Positions 1 to 8,199 of a DNA stretch of 64,000 bases are shown piece after piece (positions within the stretch are counted from its first letter, which is position 1; each line of letters begins with the position of its first letter). Source of the DNA: Candidatus Omnitrophota bacterium. Its GTDB lineage: Bacteria > Hinthialibacterota > Hinthialibacteria > Hinthialibacterales > Hinthialibacteraceae. The stretch spans positions 100,636 through 164,635 of the forward strand of contig JBFMBP010000150.1 of assembly GCA_040755155.1 (NCBI GenBank), written 5' to 3'. The notes under the pieces were generated by a model. It made no database searches and had not been told where the DNA came from. It saw nothing but the letters and a program-made list of their open reading frames with translations. The translations under genes and the position numbers were made by a program.

Positions 1-2
1 CC

Positions 3-710
3 GATATGCCGCGGCCAAGAATAAGCGTTGAACTGGCAAATTGGCCTTCGCGGAAACATATCGGAAATCTGGGGGATTCCTTTCTTGTGGATTCGACGCC
101 AGTGTTTTCGCCCGACAGCCGTTGGTTGGTTCTGGGGGACCGTACAGGAATGGTTACGATATTCGAAGCGGCATCGGGAAAGACGCGCCACTCGTTTCGA
201 ATCGCGCAAGAAGATGTCAACAAAAACATAGGCCGCTTTTCGAAAATTCAGTTTTCTCACAACAGTCAAAAGGCGTTGGCGATTTACACGATTGAAAATA
301 GAGACGGATCCGTCAAGTCGTGGTTTCAGTTGTACGATCTGAAAGCGGGAAAGGAAAATTCGCCGGTCTACCAGAAAGAGGAACGAATTGAGATTGGCGA
401 TTTTTCACCCGGCGACGGCGCCTTATGCGTTTGCGGGAAACATATTTACCTAATCGATACGGCAACCGGAACGATTCTCCTGACTCTATCGCATCCCGGC
501 TCTCCCTATCCTGTCCAGTTTTCCAACGACGGACAATGGCTGTTGACAGATGCAAGTTTATGGGACGCGAAGACCGGCGCGTTAATCAAAAGATTGAATC
601 CAGGAAATGCGGATATTCATTACGCCGTTTTTTCGAGGGACAAAAAGCGCTTATTGGCTGGCGTTAACGATGGAACCATACGCTTGTGGGATCTTTCCGC
701 TTTGCCATAA
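3..710 (+). CDS. WD40-repeat protein, C-terminal part (cut by window edge)
   Basis: The reading frame is open from the first bases, so this is probably the 3' end of a longer beta-propeller protein; an ATG at position 6 has no ribosome binding site. At least four WD-type blades can be seen: VFSPDSRWLV, IQFSHNSQ, VQFSNDGQWLL followed by LWDAKTG, and VFSRDKKRLL followed by IRLWDLS at the very end. Such propellers are protein-binding scaffolds, often fused in bacteria to serine/threonine kinase or caspase-like domains, but none is visible in the piece present. The gene converges on the AEC permease, with only 8 bases between stops. Confidence 0.75.
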   Translation, partial: DMPRPRISVELANWPSRKHIGNLGDSFLVDSTPVFSPDSRWLVLGDRTGMVTIFEAASGKTRHSFRIAQEDVNKNIGRFSKIQFSHNSQKALAIYTIENRDGSVKSWFQLYDLKAGKENSPVYQKEERIEIGDFSPGDGALCVCGKHIYLIDTATGTILLTLSHPGSPYPVQFSNDGQWLLTDASLWDAKTGALIKRLNPGNADIHYAVFSRDKKRLLAGVNDGTIRLWDLSALP

Positions 711-718
711 CTCCGCTT

Positions 719-1681
719 TTACGATAGGGGATACAAGCGATCAAGCAATATTCGCAATAAGGGGATCGTGATAAATGCGACCGCCGTCGTCAGGACGATG
801 CAGAAAACCGTAAAGCGCTTCTCGTTGGCTTTTCCGTAAAAACTGACTAATAATGCGGCGAAGACGCCGGTTGGCGCAGCCGAAGATAAGATGAAAGCGC
901 GTTGGATCGTCGCGTCGTGAATTCCCATGATTTTTGAGATTAAAAGCGCGGCGGCGGGTGAGACGATCATTTTCATAATGACGCAAAGAACAATCCCCGG
1001 CAAAAAGGCCGCATACTCCTTCGCCTGTCCGAAAAAGATATAGCGTCCCCATATGATTCCCACTACTAAAAGCCCAACGGGAAGCATAGCGTTAAGCAAA
1101 GAATCCACGCCATCCAAGATATCGAAATGCAATGGAATCCCGATGGCCGCCAGGGGAAGTCCCAATCCAATGGCGTAAACGAGAGGGGTTTTAAGCATCT
1201 CGAAAGCGCTGTCGATGAAGCGATCGTTTCCCGAACCCATATATACGCCCAGGGTGGCGCATAGAGCCAAATGAAAGAAGATGAAAGTATTGATCGTTTC
1301 CACCGCCTGATCGGGAGCGCCGAGCACGGTTTGAAACCAACGCAGGCCAAGAATGCTGACGATCAAAATATTCACCAGATAAAGATGCCCCATCGCGCGG
1401 GGAATATTCAATAGCCGGAATAGGCCGCGCGCCGCTAGAAGCATGATCCCGGTATGAAAAAATAAATAAAAGAAAATCAGGGTGAAAAGATGGGCGGATA
1501 GATGCTGTCCCAACGCTTGGCGAAATAAAAAAGCGGGGGCGAAAACAAAGAGGCACGCAATGGAGAGAGAACGATCTTCGATTTTAAAGAAGATTCGTCC
1601 AATTACGTACCCGATCAAAACGACGAATATCGAGTATACTATGCTGGCAATGCCGGAAATTTCTGTTGGATTCATATTCAA
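719..1681 (-). CDS. AEC-family membrane transporter
   Basis: A 320-residue, almost wholly hydrophobic protein with about ten membrane segments, the size and layout of the auxin efflux carrier (AEC) family. The central glycine/proline-rich break (around MLPVGLLVVGIIWG) and the C-terminal SSAAPTGVFAALL stretch match the two crossover regions of this fold. Family members export or take up organic anions such as malate or amino acid derivatives; the substrate cannot be read from the sequence. It stands alone between a convergent WD40 gene and the divergent uvrA, so context gives no further clue. Confidence 0.8.
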   Translation of the reverse strand: MNMNPTEISGIASIVYSIFVVLIGYVIGRIFFKIEDRSLSIACLFVFAPAFLFRQALGQHLSAHLFTLIFFYLFFHTGIMLLAARGLFRLLNIPRAMGHLYLVNILIVSILGLRWFQTVLGAPDQAVETINTFIFFHLALCATLGVYMGSGNDRFIDSAFEMLKTPLVYAIGLGLPLAAIGIPLHFDILDGVDSLLNAMLPVGLLVVGIIWGRYIFFGQAKEYAAFLPGIVLCVIMKMIVSPAAALLISKIMGIHDATIQRAFILSSAAPTGVFAALLVSFYGKANEKRFTVFCIVLTTAVAFITIPLLRILLDRLYPLS

Positions 1682-1878
1682 ATAATTGATTTCATGTTAT
1701 TGGATACGCAACGGCAATTCTTTTCGGCTGTATCCAGGATAAAATAAACTATCTATTTCCTTCGCTGATTCAAGCGGCGTTGGTTTTCGGAAGCGAATTC
1801 ATTATATTCATTTTACATTAAATAGTAACAATCGAGATCATTATTTGTAACATTCACGCCCAATTATTTTATAAAAAT

Positions 1879-4773
1879 ATGAAAAAGATTATTTTACGCG
1901 GCGCCAAAGAACATAACCTCAAAAACATCGATTTGGAAATTCCCCGCGACCGGTTAGTCGTATTTACCGGCGTCAGCGGTTCGGGAAAATCTTCTCTTGC
2001 CTTTGATACGATATACGCCGAAGGCCAGCGGCGCTATGTGGAGTCGCTTTCCGCCTACGCCCGTCAGTTTTTAGGACAGATGGAGAAGCCGAAAGTGGAT
2101 TTCATCGGAGGGTTGTCGCCCGCCATCTCCATCGAACAGAAAAGCACAAGCAAAAATCCGCGTTCCACCGTCGGCACCGTGACCGAAATTTACGATTATC
2201 TGCGCGTCCTTTTCGCCCGCTGCGGGACGCCGTATTGTCCCCACGACGACCTCCCTCTGGAATCCCAAACTGTAGATGAGATTGTGGATCGGATCATGGA
2301 ATTGCCCGAACGGACGCGCTTTCTGCTCCTCGCTCCGAAAGTTCGGGAGAGAAAAGGAGAATACAAGGACATCTTCGACAGAGCTAAGAAGGACGGCTTC
2401 GCGCGCATCCGCGTCGATGGCCGGGTCATGGAACTGGATGAAAAAATCGCGTTGGACAAAAAACTGGCCCATTCGGTGGAAATCGTCGTAGACCGGCTGG
2501 TCATGAAATCCGATGTACGTTCGCGATTGTCCGATTCCGTGGAGTTGGCGCTCAATCAGGGCGACGGCGCGCTGTTTCTTTCCATTCCCGAAATGGAAGA
2601 CCGCATGTTTAGCTCCAAAAATGCGTGCCTGCGCTGCGGTTTCTCCATCGGCGAGCTCAATCCCCAGCATTTTTCCTTCAACCACCCTTTGGGCATGTGT
2701 CCCGAATGCGGCGGGTTAGGAAGAAAATTGGAACTCGATCCCGATCTGGTCGTTCCCGATCCAACTCGGGCGGTGATCGATGGCGCCATCGTCCCGTGGA
2801 AGAATATTTTCCAAAACGGCAATGATTCCCAATGGGCAAATCACGCCCGAAAGCGGTTGGAGACGTTTGCCCAAAAACGCGGAATCGATCTGGCTAAACC
2901 GTGGAACAAACTATCCAAAAAAGCGCAGCAATTGCTCCTCTACGGCGATAAAAGCCGGAGAGACGGTTATCAGGGCATCATTACCGTAACGTCGGCGGAT
3001 GCGGGCGCTGACGACCGGCGATTATTTCGGAGAGACGGTTATCAGGGCATCATTACCGAAATGGAGCGGTGGTTTTCCAACACCACGTCGGAAGGCTTCC
3101 GCAGTTACTTGCTGGAAACGTTCATGCACCGGGTTCCTTGTGAAACCTGTGAGGGCGGGCGCTTGCGTCCAGAGTATCTCGCCGTCCGGTTTTCGGGGAA
3201 AAAAATCTACGAAATCACCGATATGGATATTATTTCCGCGCGCCGCTTTTTTCAGGACGAAGTCGATCTCAGCCCCAAACGAATGGCCATCGCGAGCGAG
3301 ATATTGAAGGAAATCCGCGAACGGCTGCGTTTTCTCGAAGACGTCGGTTTGGGCTATCTCAACATGAGCCGTTCCGCCCCCAGCCTTTCCGGCGGCGAGG
3401 CCCAGCGCATCCGTCTGGCGAGCCAGATCGGCAGCGCCCTGGTGGGAGTGCTTTACGTGCTCGACGAACCCAGCATCGGGCTGCATCAGCGGGATAACCG
3501 CAAACTTATCGATACGCTGCTGCGTCTGCGCGACTTGGGCAATACGGTTCTCGTCGTCGAACACGATCAGGAGATGATGGAATCGGCTGATTTTCTCGTC
3601 GATTTCGGTCCTGGCGCCGGAAAAGATGGCGGAGAGGTGGTTGTGGCGGATACGCCGGAAAATGTACGCAATCACCCCGATTCGCTGACGGGAGCCTATC
3701 TCTCCGGCAAGAAGCGAATCGAAATCCCGATCCACCGCCGTCCGGGCAATGGTAAATTCATCGAAATCGTCGGAGCGGCGGAAAATAACCTGCAAAACAT
3801 CGATGTGAATATTCCTTTAGGAACAATGACCTGCGTGACCGGCGTATCTGGTTCGGGAAAAAGCACGTTAATTACGGAAATATTGTTCAAATCGCTGGAT
3901 CGGGAGTTGCATCGCGCCCAAGTCGTCCCCGGCGCGCATAAGGAAATCCGGGGAATCCATCATATCGACAAAGTCATCGAAATCGACCAAAATCCCATTG
4001 GCCGCACGCCGCGCTCCAATCCCGCCACCTACGTCAAAGTCTTTGATCCCATTCGGCAACTATTCGCCCAACTGCCAGACGCCAAGATGCGCGGCTATCC
4101 CGCGGGCCGATTTTCTTTCAATGTGAGAGGCGGACGCTGCGAGGGATGCGAAGGCGGCGGGGCGAAGTGCATCGAAATGCACTTTCTGCCCGACGTATAC
4201 GTAACCTGCGAGGTCTGCGGCGGCAAGCGCTTCAATCGCGAAACTCTGCAAGTGAAATTCAAGGGGCATTCCATCGCCGACGTTCTCGATCTCAGCGTCA
4301 AAGAAGCGATGGAACTCTTCAGCCATCAACCTCGGATAGTGCGCATCCTGGAAACGCTGGTTCATGTGGGGTTGGATTACATCCACCTGGGGCAATCGGC
4401 GCCCACCCTTTCCGGCGGCGAGGCGCAGCGGGTGAAACTGGCGAAAGAACTGTCGCGGCGGGATACGGGAAATACGCTCTATATCCTCGACGAGCCGACG
4501 ACCGGCCTCCATTTCGCCGACATCAAGAAACTGTTGCGCGTCCTTAACGAATTAGTAGATCGGGGTAATACGGTCGTCGTGATCGAACATAATCTAGACG
4601 TCATCAAATCGGCGGATTATATCATCGATTTGGGGCCGGACGGCGGAAGCGGCGGGGGAAGAATTGTCGATTCTGGCGCTCCGGAAGAGATCGCGGAAAA
4701 TAACAATTCGTATACAGGACAATTTCTCAAAAAAATTCTGCGCGGCGCCGTCCTGGAAAAAATCTCCGCCTGA
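1879..4773 (+). CDS. uvrA: UvrABC excinuclease subunit A with a 24-residue insertion
   Basis: UvrA is the damage-recognition ATPase of nucleotide excision repair; it dimerises and loads UvrB on lesions. The tandem ABC architecture is complete: Walker A GVSGSGKS at residues 31-38 and again in the C-terminal half, two LSGGEAQR signatures, [11 protein letters not shown] and [11 protein letters not shown] Walker B regions, and both zinc modules (CLRCG...CPECG and CEGCEGGG...CEVCGG). At 964 residues it is about 24 longer than usual. The excess lies at residues 360-383, where [10 protein letters not shown] occurs twice in frame, just before the MERWF segment that normally follows directly. No clear ribosome binding site precedes the ATG; the leader is very AT-rich. 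It is monocistronic. Confidence 0.97.
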   Translation: MKKIILRGAKEHNLKNIDLEIPRDRLVVFTGVSGSGKSSLAFDTIYAEGQRRYVESLSAYARQFLGQMEKPKVDFIGGLSPAISIEQKSTSKNPRSTVGTVTEIYDYLRVLFARCGTPYCPHDDLPLESQTVDEIVDRIMELPERTRFLLLAPKVRERKGEYKDIFDRAKKDGFARIRVDGRVMELDEKIALDKKLAHSVEIVVDRLVMKSDVRSRLSDSVELALNQGDGALFLSIPEMEDRMFSSKNACLRCGFSIGELNPQHFSFNHPLGMCPECGGLGRKLELDPDLVVPDPTRAVIDGAIVPWKNIFQNGNDSQWANHARKRLETFAQKRGIDLAKPWNKLSKKAQQLLLYGDKSRRDGYQGIITVTSADAGADDRRLFRRDGYQGIITEMERWFSNTTSEGFRSYLLETFMHRVPCETCEGGRLRPEYLAVRFSGKKIYEITDMDIISARRFFQDEVDLSPKRMAIASEILKEIRERLRFLEDVGLGYLNMSRSAPSLSGGEAQRIRLASQIGSALVGVLYVLDEPSIGLHQRDNRKLIDTLLRLRDLGNTVLVVEHDQEMMESADFLVDFGPGAGKDGGEVVVADTPENVRNHPDSLTGAYLSGKKRIEIPIHRRPGNGKFIEIVGAAENNLQNIDVNIPLGTMTCVTGVSGSGKSTLITEILFKSLDRELHRAQVVPGAHKEIRGIHHIDKVIEIDQNPIGRTPRSNPATYVKVFDPIRQLFAQLPDAKMRGYPAGRFSFNVRGGRCEGCEGGGAKCIEMHFLPDVYVTCEVCGGKRFNRETLQVKFKGHSIADVLDLSVKEAMELFSHQPRIVRILETLVHVGLDYIHLGQSAPTLSGGEAQRVKLAKELSRRDTGNTLYILDEPTTGLHFADIKKLLRVLNELVDRGNTVVVIEHNLDVIKSADYIIDLGPDGGSGGGRIVDSGAPEEIAENNNSYTGQFLKKILRGAVLEKISA
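2956..3058 (+). repeat. 31-bp direct repeat bounding an in-frame insertion in uvrA
   Basis: Positions 2956-2986 and 3028-3058 are identical over 31 bases, and a 41-base spacer lies between them. The repeat period is 72 bases, so the frame is kept and exactly 24 codons are added. The spacer adds [14 protein letters not shown]. Removing one period restores the normal UvrA spacing. It could be a small duplication with filler DNA, a tiny mobile element, or an assembly artefact. Confidence 0.85.
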
Positions 4774-4896
4774 ATGGACGGCTAGAATCTCTTGTATGAA
4801 CCGTCCTGCATGTGAACCACATAACTCTTGGATGCAGCCGACCTCGTTCCTCGGCGGCTGATTCAACCGTTGGGAAAACAAACGAAGGAGTCCATA

Positions 4897-5166
4897 GTGC
4901 CTACGATTTCGATGTTCTATGGGATTCTGATCTTGATGTATTTCTACGACAACAAGAAGCATAACGTCCCTCATTTTCACGCAGAGTATGGAGAATACGA
5001 AGCAACTATCGCCATTGAGGATGGTTCTGTTCTCGGCGGCAATCTGCCGCCAGCCAAGATGAAGTTGGTGCAGGCATGGATCGAAATACACCGGGACGAC
5101 TTGATGGCGGACTGGAAGTTGGCAGTTTCGGGGGAGCCAGTGTTCAAAATTGATCCATTGCGATAG
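4897..5166 (+). CDS. DUF4160 domain protein
   Basis: An 89-residue protein matching the DUF4160 pattern: PTISxFYGI near the start, MYFYDN, HFHAEYGEYEA, and the terminal DWKLAVSGEPVFKI. I place the start at the GTG at 4897 because GAAGGAG ends six bases upstream and homologues begin with exactly this motif; the frame is open upstream to 4828 but without a ribosome binding site. The family has no settled biochemical function. It nearly always sits beside DUF2442, as it does here 8 bases upstream, and the pair behaves in genomes like a mobile toxin-antitoxin-type cassette. That role is inference. Confidence 0.85.
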   Translation: MPTISMFYGILILMYFYDNKKHNVPHFHAEYGEYEATIAIEDGSVLGGNLPPAKMKLVQAWIEIHRDDLMADWKLAVSGEPVFKIDPLR

Positions 5167-5174
5167 GAGGTTTT

Positions 5175-5429
5175 ATGGACAAGATCGTCAAAGCCATCCC
5201 TCTTGAAGACTATCGGATTGAGATTCAGGCGAGTAGTGGTATTTCTGGCATCTTTGATGTCAAACCCTACTTAGGAGGAAGTGCATTCAAAGAGCTTTGG
5301 AATGAGTCGTATTTTCGCATGGTGCGCCCTGCACATCATGGAATTGCATGGCCGCATGAACAGGATTTCAGCGCGGACACCATTATCTGGGATATTCAAA
5401 ACGCCCAACAGAGAAAAAAACAATTATGA
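5175..5429 (+). CDS. DUF2442 domain protein, partner of DUF4160
   Basis: An 84-residue protein with the DUF2442 signature: residues around GIFDVKPYLGGSAFKEL and the ending IAWPHEQDFSADTIIWDI. An AGGAGG ribosome binding site sits at 5166-5171, partly on the stop of the preceding gene, so the two are translationally linked. DUF2442 proteins are small and of unknown mechanism, often proposed as the nucleic-acid-binding or antitoxin half of the pair. Here both genes appear intact. Confidence 0.85.
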   Translation: MDKIVKAIPLEDYRIEIQASSGISGIFDVKPYLGGSAFKELWNESYFRMVRPAHHGIAWPHEQDFSADTIIWDIQNAQQRKKQL

Positions 5430-5530
5430 ATTAGTGGTTTTTCTCTCTGTCGGAACGCATAACCAAGTTTATTATGTTTTATCCTTGAAGAAATCTTGTC
5501 ATGGAATGAATCCAATAAGGGAGAAGTGCG

Positions 5531-6259
5531 ATGAAGGAAAGCGAATTGCGCCGTGTCGGCGGCCGTTCTATCAACGAGTTGCGAGCGATCGAATTTCAAC
5601 GGAATTATTTGGATTTTGCCGAAGGTTCCTGCCTGGTGACGATCGGACGCACTCGCGTCGTCTGCGCCGCCTCCATCGATGACCGCGTGCCGCCGTTCCT
5701 GACCGGTTCGGGCCAGGGATGGGTGACGGCGGAATACAACATGCTCCCCAAATCCTCCAAGCAGCGGATCCCCCGCGATAAGGCAAGAAGCGGGAGGGCG
5801 CAGGAGATCCAACGCTTGATCGGACGTTCTCTGCGCTGCGTTACGCGTTTGGATAAATTGGGCGAGAGAACCATCTATATCGACTGCGACGTGATCCAGG
5901 CGGACGGCGGAACGCGGACGGCTTCGATAACGGGCGCCGCCGTGGCGCTTTACGACGCGATGAAATTCTTAATGAGTATCGGTCTTATTAAAGAATGGCC
6001 GTTGCGCGACCTGGTCGCCGCAATCAGCGTAGGTCTCGTAGATGGGAAAATTCTTCTCGATTTGGATTATAGCGAAGACAGAGCCGCCGATGTGGATTTC
6101 AACGTCGTTAAGACGGGATCGGGCGAGTTCGTGGAAATTCAAGGCGCGGCGGAAAATAAGACGTTCGATCAAAACCAACTCATTCTTATGCTGGAAGCCG
6201 CCGATGCGGGAATCAAACGGATCGTAACGGCGCAAAAACAAACTTTGGGAATTGAGTAA
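5531..6259 (+). CDS. rph: Ribonuclease PH
   Basis: RNase PH trims the 3' end of tRNA precursors by phosphorolysis and works as a hexameric ring in the cytoplasm. The 242 residues cover the whole family length. Recognisable blocks are GSGQGWVTAEYNMLP, SGRAQEIQRLIGRSLR (which carries the phosphate-binding arginine), DCDVIQADGGTRTASITGA and the C-terminal VEIQGAAE. Start is supported by AAGGGAG seven bases before the ATG. It stands alone downstream of the DUF4160/DUF2442 cassette, which is likely unrelated. Confidence 0.97.
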   Translation: MKESELRRVGGRSINELRAIEFQRNYLDFAEGSCLVTIGRTRVVCAASIDDRVPPFLTGSGQGWVTAEYNMLPKSSKQRIPRDKARSGRAQEIQRLIGRSLRCVTRLDKLGERTIYIDCDVIQADGGTRTASITGAAVALYDAMKFLMSIGLIKEWPLRDLVAAISVGLVDGKILLDLDYSEDRAADVDFNVVKTGSGEFVEIQGAAENKTFDQNQLILMLEAADAGIKRIVTAQKQTLGIE

Positions 6260-6354
6260 AATTCTATTGAATCAAATAGAAGACTATGTTACTATAATTT
6301 AGTAATTGTTTTTATTGCAAGATTGGTTCGTTAATTTCTAAAATAGAGGCGGTT

Positions 6355-6621
6355 ATGATCCGAGGAATGAAATTAATTCTATCGACTCTTCCTTCTATTT
6401 TATCGCAAGGCGATACGCTGCCCTTCCATGCCTTTAAGAACGCAGGACCTCAACCAGAAATCTTTATCTACATATTGGGCGCGATAATACTTGCGATCTT
6501 GTTATTGCTGATTCTGGGCGTCATTATCTTTGTTTATTGGCGTAATCGAAGGAAAATGCGAGAGATGCCAGTGGCGGAGACGAAAATTCTGAATATCGAA
6601 TCGTCCGAATCCGATGCATAA
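6355..6621 (+). CDS. Small single-span membrane protein, LPFxAFKNAG motif
   Basis: Unrecognised 88-residue protein. It has a short N-terminal region, the segment DTLPFHAFKNAGPQPEI, one strong membrane helix (about residues 38-62, IYILGAIILAILLLLILGVII) and a short basic then acidic cytoplasmic tail. GAGG five bases before the ATG supports the start. The next gene encodes the same LPFxAFKNAGxxPEI motif directly before its own membrane helix, so the two are diverged tandem paralogues. Topology by positive-inside rule puts the motif outside or in the periplasm. Confidence 0.7.
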   Translation: MIRGMKLILSTLPSILSQGDTLPFHAFKNAGPQPEIFIYILGAIILAILLLLILGVIIFVYWRNRRKMREMPVAETKILNIESSESDA

Positions 6622-6749
6622 TCTTGCGGATTCGGATGATGCTTGAAGCGGATTTTTTTTCTTTGATGGAATTGGAAAAAATGGAAAAATCGTATATAAT
6701 AGAATAATAAAGTAATGCAAATTAGTTGTACTTCAACGAGGGGATTACA

Positions 6750-7247
6750 ATGAATACTTGGATTGACGGTCTCTCCTCCAATTTCCCTTTAGTCGTTGCG
6801 CAAGATAGCGTCCTTCCCTTTCAAGCTTTTAAAAACGCAGGCGCCAGTCCGGAAATTCTCCTTCCGGTTTTAGGAGTAATGACGTCGATCATATTGATCG
6901 TCGTGATTGGCGTATATCGTTTCAAGCGCTGGAAAAAATATAAAACCTTCGAGTCGGAGATGAAAACGCTCGACCTCGATCCCGAGTCGGAAGGTACATT
7001 CGCCTATATGGTGAAGCGTTATTCAATGGAAGAACCGGTCAATATTCTGTACTCGCCGCGCATATTCGACGAAATGGCTTCCCTCGAAATTACCCGCGTT
7101 TTGGCGAGCAACGCCTCCCTTCAATCCAAATGCCGATTCATCGATCTGGTTTATAGCATCCGCACGAAAACTTATCATCCCGATTGGATTACTTCTCAAG
7201 AAGCAGTAAAAACCAGCGAAGCGGAATCTTTGGTCGTTAGCGGATAA
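6750..7247 (+). CDS. Membrane protein, longer paralogue with LPFxAFKNAG motif
   Basis: Unrecognised 165-residue protein. The motif SVLPFQAFKNAGASPEI lies at residues 25-41, followed by one membrane helix (VLGVMTSIILIVVIGVY) and a basic stop-transfer RFKRWKKYK. Unlike its smaller neighbour it has a soluble C-terminal domain of about 100 residues, probably cytoplasmic. The start at 6750 follows GAGGGG; an upstream TTG at 6726 in the same frame is less likely. It ends in an 11-base convergent overlap with the FemAB-like gene. Confidence 0.7.
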   Translation: MNTWIDGLSSNFPLVVAQDSVLPFQAFKNAGASPEILLPVLGVMTSIILIVVIGVYRFKRWKKYKTFESEMKTLDLDPESEGTFAYMVKRYSMEEPVNILYSPRIFDEMASLEITRVLASNASLQSKCRFIDLVYSIRTKTYHPDWITSQEAVKTSEAESLVVSG

Positions 7248-8199
7248 TATTCAACCAAGGATGCAGGAAACGCATCCGCCGATAAATCGCCATCCCTCCC
7301 CCGAATAGGCGCTTGAATTGCTCCACTCCGGGCAATCCGCCGCTGGCTCCGAAATTGAACAAGGCGCATCCTCTTTCGCAAGCGTCGCGGATGATTTCGC
7401 TTGTCAGAATTTTACTTCCCTGATCGTTCGAAAACCGGAGATCGCTGGCGCCAGCAAAATATTGAACCTCTCCTTTTCCATAGAAAATTACGTTCGCCGC
7501 CAGCGGCTCCCCGTTTTTTTCCGCCAGCCAAATTCGTATCCATTCGCCGGGATAATCCGTCAGCGCCTCGAAAAAGGCGTCCGGCAGCGTTTCTACTCCT
7601 TCCCACCGTTGACGCGCCTGGCGATACAAATCGCGCATGACGCGGACGGCGGATTCGTTGTTGGACCATCGGATGGCGACTCCGTTCTCCTGGGCGCGCC
7701 GGATAGCCGTCCGGGTGCGCGGTTGAAACCGTTCGCGCCATATTTCCTCGAAGCCGCAAGATAAATCCAACGTATGCGTGAACGATTCCCGCCAATCAAT
7801 TGAAGATTCAGCGCCGGTTTGTTCTTCCAGCGAGGGCGGAAGGGCGATTTCGCAGACCGGTTCGCGCCAGGATAAGACGCTGGAAGCGGCGGCGCGCAGA
7901 TGCTCGTCCGTCAATCCGCCGCCGATCAATCCGCCGTACGTTCCCCACGGCAGCGATTCCAATTTTCGCAAACAGAATTTTTTCGGCATGGAAATCAAAG
8001 GAAATATCGCTTCCTTGCTATCGGTAAATTTCAGCCAACGATGACAAGGCCGGGCGCCGGGAATGACTTTACATAATAAATCCGGCCATTGGGGAGTATG
8101 AAAGAAGGGGTGCATGGCTTGAGCGCTAAGAATGTTTTCCCAGATGGCGAGCGGGCGTTCGTCCGGTATGGCGGCGCATTCCTCAATCTTCAGAGTCAT
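7237..8199 (-). CDS. FemAB/BioF2-like GNAT-fold acyltransferase
   Basis: A 320-residue protein of the FemAB-like (Acetyltransf_6, BioF2-like) type: N-terminal half with FHTPQWPDLL and WGTYGGLIGG, then the characteristic RTRTAIRRAQENGV block, GEPLAANVIFYGKGEVQYFAGAS, and a final FNFGASGGLPGVEQFKRLFGG. Members transfer an acyl or aminoacyl group to sugar nucleotide or cell-wall acceptors, and relatives sit in exopolysaccharide clusters. Its ATG overlaps the stop of the upstream WecG fusion by four bases (ATGA), so the two are translationally coupled and likely act on the same polysaccharide. Confidence 0.85.
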   Translation of the reverse strand: MTLKIEECAAIPDERPLAIWENILSAQAMHPFFHTPQWPDLLCKVIPGARPCHRWLKFTDSKEAIFPLISMPKKFCLRKLESLPWGTYGGLIGGGLTDEHLRAAASSVLSWREPVCEIALPPSLEEQTGAESSIDWRESFTHTLDLSCGFEEIWRERFQPRTRTAIRRAQENGVAIRWSNNESAVRVMRDLYRQARQRWEGVETLPDAFFEALTDYPGEWIRIWLAEKNGEPLAANVIFYGKGEVQYFAGASDLRFSNDQGSKILTSEIIRDACERGCALFNFGASGGLPGVEQFKRLFGGGMAIYRRMRFLHPWLNIIR

